A stretch of 48,324 nucleotides of DNA. Origin: Spirochaetales bacterium UBA6872 (GTDB lineage: Bacteria; Spirochaetota; Spirochaetia; Sphaerochaetales; Sphaerochaetaceae). The translations under genes and the position numbers were made by a program. The notes under the pieces were generated by a model that worked only from the letters and a program-made list of their open reading frames with translations, was not told the DNA's origin and did not search any database. The DNA is taken from contig DKCO01000054.1 of assembly GCA_002452215.1 (NCBI GenBank), positions 1 through 48,324 on the forward strand. The letters are read 5' to 3'. Below, piece by piece: positions 1 through 9,295 of this stretch. Position 1 is the first letter of the stretch. The number at the start of each line of letters is the position of its first letter.

Positions 1-21
1 AGAGTAGGTAGATGCCGGCTT
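1..21 (+). rRNA. rrf: 3' end of a 5S rRNA gene (partial)
   Basis: The first ~21 bases read like the conserved 3' tail of bacterial 5S rRNA: a GAGAGTAGG-type loop E/helix segment followed by the closing GCCGG strand. The gene runs off the left edge. The strong hairpin terminator at 57-83 fits the end of an rRNA operon. Only about 20 bases are visible, so this rests on motif recognition and not on a full fold. Confidence 0.7.
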
Positions 22-56
22 ATTTTTCTTCGCTTTTTATTTTTTTTGTATATCAG

Positions 57-83
57 CCCAGCTATCTTCGCTGGGTTTTTTCT
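57..83 (+). terminator. Rho-independent terminator after 5S rRNA
   Basis: A 6-bp stem CCCAGC/GCTGGG (57-62 with 70-75) encloses a 7-nt loop and is followed directly by a run of T. It closes the unit that enters from the left (5S rRNA) and separates it from the gene starting at 129. Confidence 0.85.
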
Positions 84-112
84 TTATTGCAAGTGTAATT
101 ATTGATTGGATA

Positions 113-121
113 TGATAACAT
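113..121 (+). promoter_or_regulatory. Extended -10 promoter of the DegT-like gene
   Basis: TGA followed by TAACAT (116-121) resembles an extended -10 element (TGn-TAnnnT). It ends 7 nt before the ATG at 129, so transcription would start at or next to the start codon. No convincing -35 and no ribosome binding site are visible. The same arrangement recurs at many operon-heading genes in this window. Confidence 0.45.
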
Positions 122-128
122 AGTTTCT

Positions 129-1160
129 ATGGCTGCAATTAGATTCTATAAGCCAGCACTATATAGAAAAGATATGGATGCTGTATTACAGACAATGGTT
201 GATGAAAAGATTGGACCTGGCGATAAAAAGAGAGATTTTGTTAAACTGTATTCATCTCTTGTTGGCAAAGATTCGGGATTTGCTTTACGAAGCTACTTTG
301 ATGCAATTGTTATTTCTTTGAGAAGCTTAGGTCTTAAAAGTGGAGATAAGGTTTTTATCTCAGTTCTTTCACCAAGAATTTATCTCGAAGCTTTTAAGGA
401 ATTGGATTTAACAGCTGTTCTTTGCGATGTAGATGATTCTATGATGATCGATTCTACATTTGTAAAAGACCACATTGATCCCGATACAAAAGCAATAATA
501 TATTATGAGCCTATTTGCCAAATGCCGAAGAGCTTCGATTCTATAGTAGATATTGGACTTCCGATTATTGAGGATATTTCACAGTCAATTGGGTCCTCGT
601 TTGGGGATCTAAAGCCTGGCATGGCTGGTAGTATTGTTATTGCATCTACAGAAGAGGATTCTGTAATCAGTACTGGTGGTGGTGCTATTGTTTTATCATC
701 ATCAGAAGAGATATCAAACGCGCTAAGCAAAGAAGTCTCAAGGCTATCACCATATATAGAACTGCCAGATATGAATGCAGCTCTTGGGATTGTTCAGATA
801 ACAAAGCTGGATAATGTGCTTGGACGAAGAAACAACATCTATAAGATATATTCGCAAGCTGTGATGAAGACTAATTGCAAGGTTTTTGGGACAGGTGCAA
901 TGGATTTCTTCTCTAATGGATATGGCTTTTCAGTGATTGTGAACACAAAACCAGATGAAGCTATCTCATTTGCACAAAAATACCAAGTGTCAGCAAGAAA
1001 GACATTTTCTGGTGCGATTGGAGCAAGATACCAAGATAGATTCGATAGGTTTCCAAAAGCAATACCAGCCTTAACAAGAGCTGTATCATTTCCAATCTAT
1101 CCATTTTTGTCTGCTGTCGAGATAGAAAGTGTGCAAAAAGTATTGAGCCACATCCATTGA
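129..1160 (+). CDS. DegT/DnrJ/EryC1/StrS-like protein lacking the PLP lysine
   Basis: 343 residues with the fold pattern of DegT-family sugar aminotransferases. The N-terminus reads IRFYKPAL, like the family's PF(F/Y)(R/K)P start. Residues 148-155 (EDISQSIG) match the EDAAQAHG motif, keeping the Asp that contacts the pyridine nitrogen and the Gln. The segment that normally carries the Schiff-base lysine (SFHxxK...GDGG) is here STEEDSVISTGGGA (173-186) with no lysine and no histidine substitute. Ordinary PLP transamination therefore looks impossible. I chose ATG 129 over a TTG at 102 because it fits the family start and the -10 at 116-121. It overlaps or abuts nadK-recN downstream, suggesting one operon. 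The substrate is unknown. Confidence 0.75.
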   Translation: MAAIRFYKPALYRKDMDAVLQTMVDEKIGPGDKKRDFVKLYSSLVGKDSGFALRSYFDAIVISLRSLGLKSGDKVFISVLSPRIYLEAFKELDLTAVLCDVDDSMMIDSTFVKDHIDPDTKAIIYYEPICQMPKSFDSIVDIGLPIIEDISQSIGSSFGDLKPGMAGSIVIASTEEDSVISTGGGAIVLSSSEEISNALSKEVSRLSPYIELPDMNAALGIVQITKLDNVLGRRNNIYKIYSQAVMKTNCKVFGTGAMDFFSNGYGFSVIVNTKPDEAISFAQKYQVSARKTFSGAIGARYQDRFDRFPKAIPALTRAVSFPIYPFLSAVEIESVQKVLSHIH

Positions 1161-1168
1161 GGTTTGTT

Positions 1169-2023
1169 ATGGAGAAAGTGAAGTCTGCATTGATAATCGC
1201 AAATGATAGTAAAAACGAGGCACATGAGATTGCTAATTCAATCTTGAAATACCTTAACGAAAAGAATATAAAAAGCTCCATTGTATTTACTGGAATTTCT
1301 TCAGAAAAACTGAATATAGGATATGATGTTGATCTTGTGATCACACTTGGAGGAGATGGCACTGTCTTGTTTGCTTCACGTTCTGTTTCAAGCCTTGGAA
1401 TCCCCATTCTTCCAGTGAATCTCGGGACATTTGGTTATATCACAGAAATTGGCAAGAATGAATGGATGGAGACGTTGGATGCATATTTGGCTGGCAATGA
1501 GGATATATCAAGAAGACTGATGCTTCGTGTCTCTGTTACAAGATCTGGGCGAAAGGTATTTTCGTCAACAGCATTGAATGAAGTAGTTGTTTGCTCGTCT
1601 GGAATTGCAAAAGTAATTAACTTGAAGTTGAAGATTGAAAATACAGATGCTGGTATTTTTCGAGCTGATGGGTTGATTGTAGCAACTCCAACAGGCTCCA
1701 CAGGATACTCATTAGCTGCTGGAGGCCCTATTTTGGATGCTGAGATGACAGCAATAATATTGACGCCAATCTGTCCTTTCACTCTTTCAAATAGGCCATT
1801 AGTTACATCTGGAAAACAAGTTACAATCATTGTACCCGAAAAACAAAGGACAGATATTGTTCTTACTGTTGATGGACAGGTGGATTTCAGCCTTGCTGAG
1901 AATGATATCATCAATGTTGAGACAAGCCGAAGCAAGATGCTTTTGATAAACTCTGCAAAGAGAAATTTCATTGAGATAATAAGAGATAAGCTTAATTGGT
2001 CAGGAGATATGCATCATGCTTGA
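1169..2023 (+). CDS. nadK: NAD kinase
   Basis: 284 residues that phosphorylate NAD to NADP in the cytosol. The family's diagnostic GGDGT is at residues 61-65, followed by an NLGTFGYI segment and the TPTGSTGYSLAAGGPI block that binds NAD. Length matches bacterial NAD kinases. The ATG at 1169 is preferred over a TTG at 1157 because TGAGG (1158-1162) sits 6 nt upstream of it. The gene begins 8 nt after the DegT-like gene and overlaps recN by 8 bp. The nadK-recN neighbourhood is common across bacteria. Confidence 0.95.
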   Translation: MEKVKSALIIANDSKNEAHEIANSILKYLNEKNIKSSIVFTGISSEKLNIGYDVDLVITLGGDGTVLFASRSVSSLGIPILPVNLGTFGYITEIGKNEWMETLDAYLAGNEDISRRLMLRVSVTRSGRKVFSSTALNEVVVCSSGIAKVINLKLKIENTDAGIFRADGLIVATPTGSTGYSLAAGGPILDAEMTAIILTPICPFTLSNRPLVTSGKQVTIIVPEKQRTDIVLTVDGQVDFSLAENDIINVETSRSKMLLINSAKRNFIEIIRDKLNWSGDMHHA

Positions 2024-3662
2024 GTCGTTGCATGTAAAGAATTATGTATTGATTGATAATCTTGATTTGGACTTTTCAAATGGATTTACAGCTATTACAG
2101 GCGAAACAGGATCAGGAAAGAGCATAATGCTTGGTGCTTTATCTCTTCTTTTGGGGAAAAAAGCCGATAAAGATGATGTAAGATTAGGTTTTGAAAGCGC
2201 TGAGATCAGTGGCATTTTCTCGATAAAGCACGAAAGAGCGAGAAAATGGCTTGATGATCATTCAATAGAACTAGAGGATGGAACAATTCTTGTAAGAAGA
2301 GTAATAAAGGAAAATGGACGTTCCATTTACACAATCAATGGCTCCTCGATTACAAGATCAGAAGGTGAGGATTTAGGAGCATTGCTTGTAGATATCTCAA
2401 GCCAGCATGCAAAGCAATTCTTGTCAAAAAGCGATGTTTTGAGGCAAATGGTTGATGAAGCATCTATGTCAAGTGGAGTTTTAAATGAGTATTCAACATG
2501 TTTCCAGAAATATAAGAATAAGCTAAAAGAGCAAGAAGAGCTTGATTCTTTCTTGAAAAAAAGCAATGAAGAGGCTGATTATATTCGCTTTTGCCTTGAT
2601 GAGCTAGAGAAAGCAGATTTGAAAATCGGAGAGGAGGATGATCTTAAAGAGCGTTTGGCTGTAATGACATCATCTGAATTTCTTGCTCAAACTGTCTCAG
2701 ATATCCAAACTGAGCTAAAAACAGCTGGATCATCTCTTGATGAAAGTCTTTCTTTGATGCATAAAGCCGAGAAAAAAGATGCTAAGCTTCTTGATTATGC
2801 AACCAGGCTTGAGAATATATCCATCGAGTGTGATGATATCAAGCAATCGCTCAGGGATTATATGGACTCCATTTCTTTCTCTGAATATGAGCTGGAAGAG
2901 AAGAATGAACGTCTTGCAACTATACAAAAGATCAAAAGACGTTTTGGACCGAGCATAGAGGATGCTTTGAAGCTTAAAGACGAGTACAAGAAGAAACTTG
3001 ATAAATTTGAAAATGGCGAAGAGCTTCAAAAAGAGATAAAAAGGGAAGTAGAGACACTCGAAATCAAATGCAATGAACTTGCGAATAGACTTAGTGGATT
3101 GAGAAAGAAAGGTGCAAAAAAACTTGCCCATGAAATTGAACAAAACCTTCATTCGCTTGGGATGAAAGCTGCCTCAATGGAAATACTCATAGAAGATAGC
3201 GGAGCATTGCAACAATTTGGCAAGGATAAAATCTCATTTATGATTGCAGCAAACAAAGGAGAGAAGTTCTCTGAGATACAAAATAGTTCTTCGGGAGGAG
3301 AGCTATCGCGCTTGATGCTTGCTCTCAAGGTTGCATTGAAAGGGAAAGGCGATATCGAAACATTGCTGTTTGATGAGATAGACAGTGGAATAGGTGGAAC
3401 TGTCGCAAACAATGTTGCGCTTGAATTGTTGAAATTGTCGAAAATGCAACAAGTTGTTGCTATAACCCACCTTGCACAAATTGCATCGAAAGCTGATAGG
3501 CATTTTGTCGTGTTCAAGGAAGAGAAAAATGGTAGAACAATCTCGCACATAAAAGAGATAAAGGGTGAAGAGCGAGTAAAAGAAATCGCTCGCCTCCTAT
3601 CTGGAGATACGAGCGAGATATCGCTTGAGCACGCAAGATCACTGCTTGAAGTTCAAAACTGA
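2016..3662 (+). CDS. recN: DNA repair protein RecN (SMC-like ATPase)
   Basis: 548 residues. A Walker A motif GETGSGKS lies at residues 29-36, a long helical coiled-coil middle follows, then an ABC signature SSGGELSRLML and a Walker B TLLFDEIDSGIGG near residues 425-460. This is the classic RecN plan: an SMC-like ATPase that acts at double-strand breaks. The size is normal. It overlaps nadK by 8 bp at its start, and its last 24 bases overlap the convergent GH57 gene. No terminator is visible between the two. Confidence 0.96.
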   Translation: MLESLHVKNYVLIDNLDLDFSNGFTAITGETGSGKSIMLGALSLLLGKKADKDDVRLGFESAEISGIFSIKHERARKWLDDHSIELEDGTILVRRVIKENGRSIYTINGSSITRSEGEDLGALLVDISSQHAKQFLSKSDVLRQMVDEASMSSGVLNEYSTCFQKYKNKLKEQEELDSFLKKSNEEADYIRFCLDELEKADLKIGEEDDLKERLAVMTSSEFLAQTVSDIQTELKTAGSSLDESLSLMHKAEKKDAKLLDYATRLENISIECDDIKQSLRDYMDSISFSEYELEEKNERLATIQKIKRRFGPSIEDALKLKDEYKKKLDKFENGEELQKEIKREVETLEIKCNELANRLSGLRKKGAKKLAHEIEQNLHSLGMKAASMEILIEDSGALQQFGKDKISFMIAANKGEKFSEIQNSSSGGELSRLMLALKVALKGKGDIETLLFDEIDSGIGGTVANNVALELLKLSKMQQVVAITHLAQIASKADRHFVVFKEEKNGRTISHIKEIKGEERVKEIARLLSGDTSEISLEHARSLLEVQN

Positions 3663-5960
3663 GAACATGTCGCTTAAAAGAGTTTTCTCAACAATACATT
3701 GTTTTTCTTTTGTATAGTAGCAATAGATGGCATTTTGCAACCATTTCGTCTCGGGCTCAAATCCATGTGCTCTTGAAATCCTCATTGCTGTTATAGCATC
3801 AATTGCAAGAGATTCATCAAGTCCATTTTTTGTTATAATTCTTGACAATATCAAAAGATACTCAGAAAGGATATTGTTTACAGCTTTAATATCGCCATCG
3901 CGTCCGAATTTTCTTACAAAGTCGAACATGTTGCCAAGAATCTCAAGTCTCTCAATTCGATTGAGATCAAAATGAGCCAAGAACAATGATTTTATCAACT
4001 TCAGAATAAGCCCAAGATTCTCAAGAACAAGAGTATCCATTGGAGTGTATTGTGCTTTTTTTGCAAGTAGTGAGAAATGCTTCATATGCAATGAAAGAGT
4101 CTCAAGCTCATTGAATTTTATCCTTGTCATCGCATTGTCAATCCATATAAGCGTTTCATCAAGCATCCTCTCTGGGATATTTGAATTTGTAACTCTATAT
4201 CTCTTTGGAGAAGAATCTCCGTTGTTGCTCTCGGAAATATAAAGATTCAGACCTATGCAATCTGTAGATGTTGAAAGAACAGAGAAATCGAAAATCTCCA
4301 AGCTTTCTGTATCTTTTAACGAAATGTATATGTTTTGGTCTTCTTTGTATTGCTTTAAAGCAAAGCGTCCATATTCATCTTTATAATCACCTTTAGTAGC
4401 ATATGAACGATTTAGATAAAAATACAAACAAGCCTCCACTTTTCCTTCCAAGCCTTGCATCTCTTGTTGTGCAATCGACATTCCATCGCCTTGCTCATTG
4501 ATATTCGATTTTGCTTCTTTCAAGTCTGACAAGAAAGGCAAAAGCAAATCATCCTTGCAAAAGGGCTGGAACATTGTGATTGCATATAGCGCATACTTTA
4601 TGTCTTGCCTCGGCTCAATGCCTGAGATGTCTGAGAAGAAGAAGCCACAGCTTGTGAATGAGAAATGCTTATACTTAATCCCTGAAAGAAGATGAGAAAG
4701 CTTAATATCATCGCTATTGGGGAAATCATAGTCACTGTGGAGTGATTTGATGAAATTCGACATTGGCATTTCTGTAGAGAATGTCTCTCCGGCCCGTTTC
4801 AAAAGTACTATCGGATCAACGCTTTGCTTGAAAATCTCTTTGATGTTTTGATCGAAAATCGAATCTAGTTTTGTTGAAAGATTGTTCAAGCCATTTCGAA
4901 GTGGAGTACGCCATGCTTGGTTCCATCCAGCTTCTCCTCCTGTATGGCAACCACAATCTTTGTACCAGCGGGAAACGCCATGAGAGCAAGACCAGCTCGT
5001 TCCTTTCTTGTCTTCACCTTCTTTGAGCCTTGCATTCAAATGTGCCGGATTCTTCTCAAGAAATGAGCCATAGTTATCGAAAAGAAAATCGTCCCTTTTG
5101 TTGGCTTTCTCAATCAGTGCTGCAAGAGCCATATCACCATACGGCTCATGATGGCCATATATTTCTCCATCTGTAGCTGTATGAATCAACGGATGCTTGT
5201 CCTTCTCTTTGATATCAAGGAGTCTTGAATATAGTCCATCGGCTGATCTCAAAGCATGACCAAATGAAATCTCAGATGCAAGTTCTGGATGGTAGAAGAA
5301 TGCACTAATCGTTCCTCCATTTGAGCCTGTCAAGATGTAAGGTTTCCAATATGGAGCAGGGTAGGAGCCCAAGTCTTGCATCTTTCCTTCTTCATTTTCC
5401 ACTTCCTCGCATTGCCATGGTGAGAGTATGATGAACTTAATGCCATAATCGCTCAGAATCTGTATTACATTGTCATTGACACCACACTCTGGAAGCCAAA
5501 GTCCTTCCGGAAATCTCTTGAAGTGGAATTCAAAATCCTTTATTCCCCAATCGATTTGAAGCATCGCATCCTTTTGGGAATCAAGAGGAAGAATCGTATG
5601 GTTGAAGCCTTGTGCCATTGCATTTCCGTGGCCGAGGCGCTCTATTGATTTTCTATCTGCATCTCTGAGCATATCGACAGTCTCAGGATGCTTCTTGTCA
5701 AGCCAATGCAATAGAGTTGGTCCAAAATTGAAGGAAATATAGCTATAGTTGTTTGTAAGCGATACTATCCTTCCGCTGTTATCTAGATATCGTGAGTTGC
5801 AATTTGCATAGTAGCAATCATTGTATATCTTTTCGTTCCAATCTCCCCATTCCATTGCTGAGCTTTGTTTTGGTATCACTCCAGTCCTTGGATTTTCCCT
5901 TGGTGGCTGATAGAAATGGCCATGGAGAATGAGCGAAGTTGTTGTACTTTCTTTAGTCAT
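3639..5960 (-). CDS. GH57 glycoside hydrolase with DUF3536-type C-terminus
   Basis: 773 residues. The N-terminal half is a GH57 catalytic domain: HGHFYQPPRENP at the start, the nucleophile motif WLPECG with Glu158, and the acid motif ATDGEIYGHH with Asp264. The remaining ~400 residues are the helical DUF3536-like region. The family acts on alpha-glucans, but the exact substrate cannot be read. The ATG at 5960 is chosen because family homology begins there and an extended -10 ends 7 nt upstream; the 36 extra in-frame residues upstream look non-coding. No signal peptide is visible, so it is probably cytosolic. It is divergent from the DUF4912/GH57 pair that likely shares its pathway. Confidence 0.9.
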   Translation of the reverse strand: MTKESTTTSLILHGHFYQPPRENPRTGVIPKQSSAMEWGDWNEKIYNDCYYANCNSRYLDNSGRIVSLTNNYSYISFNFGPTLLHWLDKKHPETVDMLRDADRKSIERLGHGNAMAQGFNHTILPLDSQKDAMLQIDWGIKDFEFHFKRFPEGLWLPECGVNDNVIQILSDYGIKFIILSPWQCEEVENEEGKMQDLGSYPAPYWKPYILTGSNGGTISAFFYHPELASEISFGHALRSADGLYSRLLDIKEKDKHPLIHTATDGEIYGHHEPYGDMALAALIEKANKRDDFLFDNYGSFLEKNPAHLNARLKEGEDKKGTSWSCSHGVSRWYKDCGCHTGGEAGWNQAWRTPLRNGLNNLSTKLDSIFDQNIKEIFKQSVDPIVLLKRAGETFSTEMPMSNFIKSLHSDYDFPNSDDIKLSHLLSGIKYKHFSFTSCGFFFSDISGIEPRQDIKYALYAITMFQPFCKDDLLLPFLSDLKEAKSNINEQGDGMSIAQQEMQGLEGKVEACLYFYLNRSYATKGDYKDEYGRFALKQYKEDQNIYISLKDTESLEIFDFSVLSTSTDCIGLNLYISESNNGDSSPKRYRVTNSNIPERMLDETLIWIDNAMTRIKFNELETLSLHMKHFSLLAKKAQYTPMDTLVLENLGLILKLIKSLFLAHFDLNRIERLEILGNMFDFVRKFGRDGDIKAVNNILSEYLLILSRIITKNGLDESLAIDAITAMRISRAHGFEPETKWLQNAIYCYYTKEKQCIVEKTLLSDMFSVLNFKQ

Positions 5961-5967
5961 AACTGAT

Positions 5968-5976
5968 ATTTTAGCA
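5968..5976 (-). promoter_or_regulatory. Extended -10 promoter of GH57/DUF3536 gene
   Basis: On the minus strand TGC-TAAAAT forms an extended -10. The hexamer (5968-5973) ends 7 nt before the ATG. No clear -35 and no ribosome binding site are present, predicting a leaderless message. Confidence 0.5.
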
Positions 5977-6106
5977 CAGTTGGTAATGAGGTTATAGCTG
6001 TTGTTTTGATTGAAACGATATATTTTTTCTTTTCTTTTACAAAATGTTAACCGGTTTTTTAAATTCACTTAAGCTTTTTTCTGTATCATGACATTTTTTG
6101 CTCCAA

Positions 6107-6135
6107 TTGACTATTCTAGCGTTAATCTTTAGGAT
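6107..6135 (+). promoter_or_regulatory. Possible promoter of the DUF4912 gene
   Basis: TTGACT (6107-6112) is followed after 17 nt by TAGGAT (6130-6135), which matches the -10 consensus at 4 of 6 positions. The ATG at 6141 is only 5 nt further, so either the mRNA is leaderless or a downstream ATG (6159 or 6174) is used. AGGA within the -10 could instead serve as a ribosome binding site if an earlier start site exists. The choice is uncertain. Confidence 0.35.
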
Positions 6136-6140
6136 TAATA

Positions 6141-6881
6141 ATGTACGGAATAGCTGAGATGATTTTGATTAAAATGGATAAGCTTACTGACTCCGAGTTG
6201 AAGAATATTGCTCAGGATGAATGTATAGAGGATTTCGATTCTCTTTCGAGAGAGGAGTTGATTCAAGCATTAACGGAAAAATATGAAGATATGGATAGCA
6301 ATTTCTCTCCTGAAGAGCAGGATGATTTGCGTAACCTCCGTTATTTTGCAGGGATCACAGACTACAGAGGGATTTCAGATTATGTCGATAGCCTTCCTGG
6401 AGTCGAGGATTTGCCTGATACTTATCCCAATACATCAATATATTTGTTGAATAAAAACAACAACTGGGCCTATGCTTTCTGGTCAATCTCATTGCTGGAT
6501 TCAAAGAAGATTGAAGCAAATGGATCTTCATTGATTTTGCATATTACAAAAAAAGACAAGAACGGCCATATCGAGCAATATGATATTCCAATAAAGGAAA
6601 GTGATTCAGAGTGGAATATTGGACTATCGATGATGGGAGGCTTTTGCATTGCTTCAATTATAGCTGTCTCCCCAAATGGTGATCGCGATGTACTTGCAAC
6701 ATCAAATCAAATATCGCAAATTGATTGCTATTGGCTTCAGCACGAAGACGAGATGGCTGACAATGATTCCCTTTTCAAGGTTTATCTATCGCTGATTACA
6801 ACACGTGATGGAGCATTGATTGAAAACGATCTTGTAAAAGAGATTGTAAATGCATATGAAAGGGAGGATAGAGATGAATAA
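6141..6881 (+). CDS. DUF4912 domain protein with SAP/Rho-N-like N-terminus
   Basis: 246 residues. Residues ~14-45 (LTDSELKNIAQ...LSREELIQAL) resemble a short helical SAP or Rho N-terminal-like module. Residues ~90-220 carry the DUF4912 pattern, with the PNTSIYLL and WAYAFWSIS strands. In other genomes DUF4912 proteins sit next to GH57/DUF1957 enzymes, as here: the next gene overlaps its end by 8 bp. A carbohydrate-binding or enzyme-partner role is only an inference. Starts at 6159 or 6174 are possible alternatives. No membrane segment is visible. Confidence 0.85.
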   Translation: MYGIAEMILIKMDKLTDSELKNIAQDECIEDFDSLSREELIQALTEKYEDMDSNFSPEEQDDLRNLRYFAGITDYRGISDYVDSLPGVEDLPDTYPNTSIYLLNKNNNWAYAFWSISLLDSKKIEANGSSLILHITKKDKNGHIEQYDIPIKESDSEWNIGLSMMGGFCIASIIAVSPNGDRDVLATSNQISQIDCYWLQHEDEMADNDSLFKVYLSLITTRDGALIENDLVKEIVNAYEREDRDE

Positions 6882-8457
6882 GATCAACTTGATTTTGCAT
6901 GCACATCTTCCTTATGTGAGGCATTTGGAGTATCCACGTTTTTTGGAAGAGAATTGGCTATATGAGTCATTGAATGAGTCTTATATTCCGCTTTTAAGAG
7001 TTCTGAAAGAGCTTGATGAGCAAAATGTAAATTTCAAGCTTTCGATATGTTTTTCGCCAACTCTTTTGACAATGCTTGCCGATTGCGCATTGCAAGAGAG
7101 ATTCGTAGAGTATATGAATTTGCATATCGAGCTTGGCGAAAAGGAAGTAGTCAGGACCGAAAGCGAGGACAAGGATTGCCATAAGATGGCTCTTTGGTAT
7201 CTAGAGGAAGCAAAGAAGAATCTAGAGCTGTATGAGTCGATGGACAGGGACATACTTTCAACTTTCAAAGCTCTTTCCAATAAGGGAAAGATAGAGCTTG
7301 TTGCCTCTGCCGCAACCAATGCATACCTTCCTTTGTACAAAAGCTATCCTAAGGCAATAGATGCACAGATCGAGATTGGGCTAAGGACTCATAAGAGATT
7401 CTTCGGAGAGAAGGCAAAAGGATTCTGGCTTCCGGAGTGTGGCTATTATCCTGGTCTGGATGAAGCTCTGACAAAAAGGGGTGTTTGGTGGGTTCCTCTT
7501 GCATCCCACTCCATAATTACAGCTGCAGATAAATCGAAATATGGTGGATATGCACCGATAGAGCTTCCTTCCGGACTATATGGTGTTGCAAGAGATTGGA
7601 GCATATCAAATCTTGTTTGGTCATCTGAATATGGTTACCCGTGCGATTCAGACTACAGGGAATTCTATAGAGACATTGGTTACTATTTGCCTCTTGAGAT
7701 TATAAGACCTTATATACATGAGCCTGAGGTTAGGGTTTTTACTGGATACAAATACTATGCTATAACAGGCAAGTCAAATGACAAGAAGTTCTATGATATG
7801 GACAAAGCTATGGAAAAGGTTGCTTTGCATATCGATAATTTTATTTACCATATCCATAGAAAGGGCATAATGCTAAATAGCTATGGCATTGAAAATCCTG
7901 TGTTTACTCTTCCTTTCGACGCTGAGCTTTTTGGTCATAGGTGGTTTGAAGGAATCGAGTTCTTGAAGGGGTTCTTGAGGAAAGCCTCTGAAGAGCCATC
8001 ATGTGATTTGACTACTACAAGCCAATTGATTCTATCTGGTGCTGAAAGCGAGAAGCTAAGAGTTAACGAATGCTCGTGGGTAGGAGATGGCGGAGCCGAT
8101 ACTTGGCTTGACAGTTCCAATGCGTGGATATACAAGCATACATTGAACGCAATAGATAGAATGCAAGGGCTTACATATAGATTCCCAGATCAAGGCTCCT
8201 TGAAGGGTCGTTTCTTGAACCAAGCGTCTAGGGAAGTGCTACTTGCTATGGCATCCGACTGGCCATGTATAATACATGACAATACAAGTGTAAGCTATGC
8301 AGAGAAGAGGGTTAGAAACCATTTGGGTTCATTCAATGTCGTATACTCTTCCATGTGCAAGAATACAGTAAACACAGAATGGCTTATAAACGCTGAAAAA
8401 CGCAATGCGATCTTTCCTGATATTGACTATAAGCTTTTTGCGCCAGATGATGTGTAA
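6874..8457 (+). CDS. GH57 1,4-alpha-glucan branching enzyme-like protein (DUF1957)
   Basis: 527 residues. The start HAHLPYVRH is typical of GH57 branching enzymes. The nucleophile motif GFWLPECGYY holds Glu188 and the acid motif PFDAELFGHRWFEG holds Asp349. A helical DUF1957-type C-terminus follows (WVGDGG...). Length fits the ~520-residue family. ATG 6874 follows a very strong AGGGAGG (6861-6867) at 6 nt, unlike the upstream in-frame ATG. It is co-transcribed and probably coupled with the DUF4912 gene. The expected role is creating alpha-1,6 branches in glycogen-like glucan; specificity is not provable from sequence. Confidence 0.92.
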   Translation: MNKINLILHAHLPYVRHLEYPRFLEENWLYESLNESYIPLLRVLKELDEQNVNFKLSICFSPTLLTMLADCALQERFVEYMNLHIELGEKEVVRTESEDKDCHKMALWYLEEAKKNLELYESMDRDILSTFKALSNKGKIELVASAATNAYLPLYKSYPKAIDAQIEIGLRTHKRFFGEKAKGFWLPECGYYPGLDEALTKRGVWWVPLASHSIITAADKSKYGGYAPIELPSGLYGVARDWSISNLVWSSEYGYPCDSDYREFYRDIGYYLPLEIIRPYIHEPEVRVFTGYKYYAITGKSNDKKFYDMDKAMEKVALHIDNFIYHIHRKGIMLNSYGIENPVFTLPFDAELFGHRWFEGIEFLKGFLRKASEEPSCDLTTTSQLILSGAESEKLRVNECSWVGDGGADTWLDSSNAWIYKHTLNAIDRMQGLTYRFPDQGSLKGRFLNQASREVLLAMASDWPCIIHDNTSVSYAEKRVRNHLGSFNVVYSSMCKNTVNTEWLINAEKRNAIFPDIDYKLFAPDDV

Positions 8458-8477
8458 AGCTTGGTCGGAAGAAGTAT

Positions 8478-9293
8478 ATGAGTAAGGTTTTTTCAAGTGC
8501 CGAATCGTTTATAATCTCATCCTTTTCTGTCGTGACTTTTGCTGTAGTCTTGTTTTGCGGCTCAGTTATAATAAAATGCTTTTTGAGAATTATAAAAACA
8601 GCATTATTGAAAAGCCAGCTAGATAAGCTTTTAGTCAAGTTTTTGCTTATAGTGATCAAAATATGCATGGGTGTTTGCCTTTGTCTTTATGCACTCTCTG
8701 TTGCTGGTTTTTCTCTTTCCGGTTTTGTAGCTGCTCTATCGGCTATAACGCTTGCAATAGGACTTGCTATCCAAGACATTATTGCTGGCGTTGCTAGTGG
8801 AATGATGGTTGTATCGACTCATCCATTCAAAGTGGGAGACTATGTTGAGGTGGATGGGTGCGGTGGTTCCATTCAAGAGGTTAGCCTTTTCCATACAATA
8901 TTGAATACTCCTGACAACAAAAGGATATTGATTCCCAACAAAAATGTATTCAATGGAAAGATTGTGAATTATTCTTCGAATCCAATACGTAGACTCGATT
9001 TGTTTTTTGGACTGGAATATAGCTCGAATCGAGAGATTGCATTCAAGTCCCTTTTGAAGATGGCTTCAGATCATCCGCTTGTATTAAAAGATCCAGCTCC
9101 TGCTGTGATGATAAACGAATATCAAGATTCGAATGTTGTCTACCTTTTGAGAGTATGGGTCAATACAAATGATTATTGGAGCGTGAATTATGATTTGAAC
9201 AAAAGTGTTCTGGATATACTTGATAAAAACAATCTTGGGATGTCATATCCACGAGTCGTTGTCTCTTATGACAACCCTCAAAAGGAGGGTTGA
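8478..9293 (+). CDS. mscS: MscS-family small-conductance mechanosensitive channel
   Basis: 271 residues. Three N-terminal hydrophobic helices (about residues 10-35, 50-75 and 78-105) end in the glycine/alanine-rich pore helix (LSAITLAIGLAIQDIIAG). The MscS beta domain follows (FKVGDYVEVDGCGGSIQEVSL ... RILIPNKNVFNGKIVNYS). This is inner-membrane tension release during osmotic downshift. GGAAG precedes the ATG. It sits 20 nt behind the GH57 gene and overlaps the next gene's start region, so it is probably in the same operon. Confidence 0.93.
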   Translation: MSKVFSSAESFIISSFSVVTFAVVLFCGSVIIKCFLRIIKTALLKSQLDKLLVKFLLIVIKICMGVCLCLYALSVAGFSLSGFVAALSAITLAIGLAIQDIIAGVASGMMVVSTHPFKVGDYVEVDGCGGSIQEVSLFHTILNTPDNKRILIPNKNVFNGKIVNYSSNPIRRLDLFFGLEYSSNREIAFKSLLKMASDHPLVLKDPAPAVMINEYQDSNVVYLLRVWVNTNDYWSVNYDLNKSVLDILDKNNLGMSYPRVVVSYDNPQKEG

Positions 9294-9295
9294 TG

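Noticed and set aside
5961..6068. A 36-residue upstream extension of the GH57/DUF3536 gene
   Set aside because: Family homology begins right after the ATG at 5960, and the extension contains the apparent promoter.
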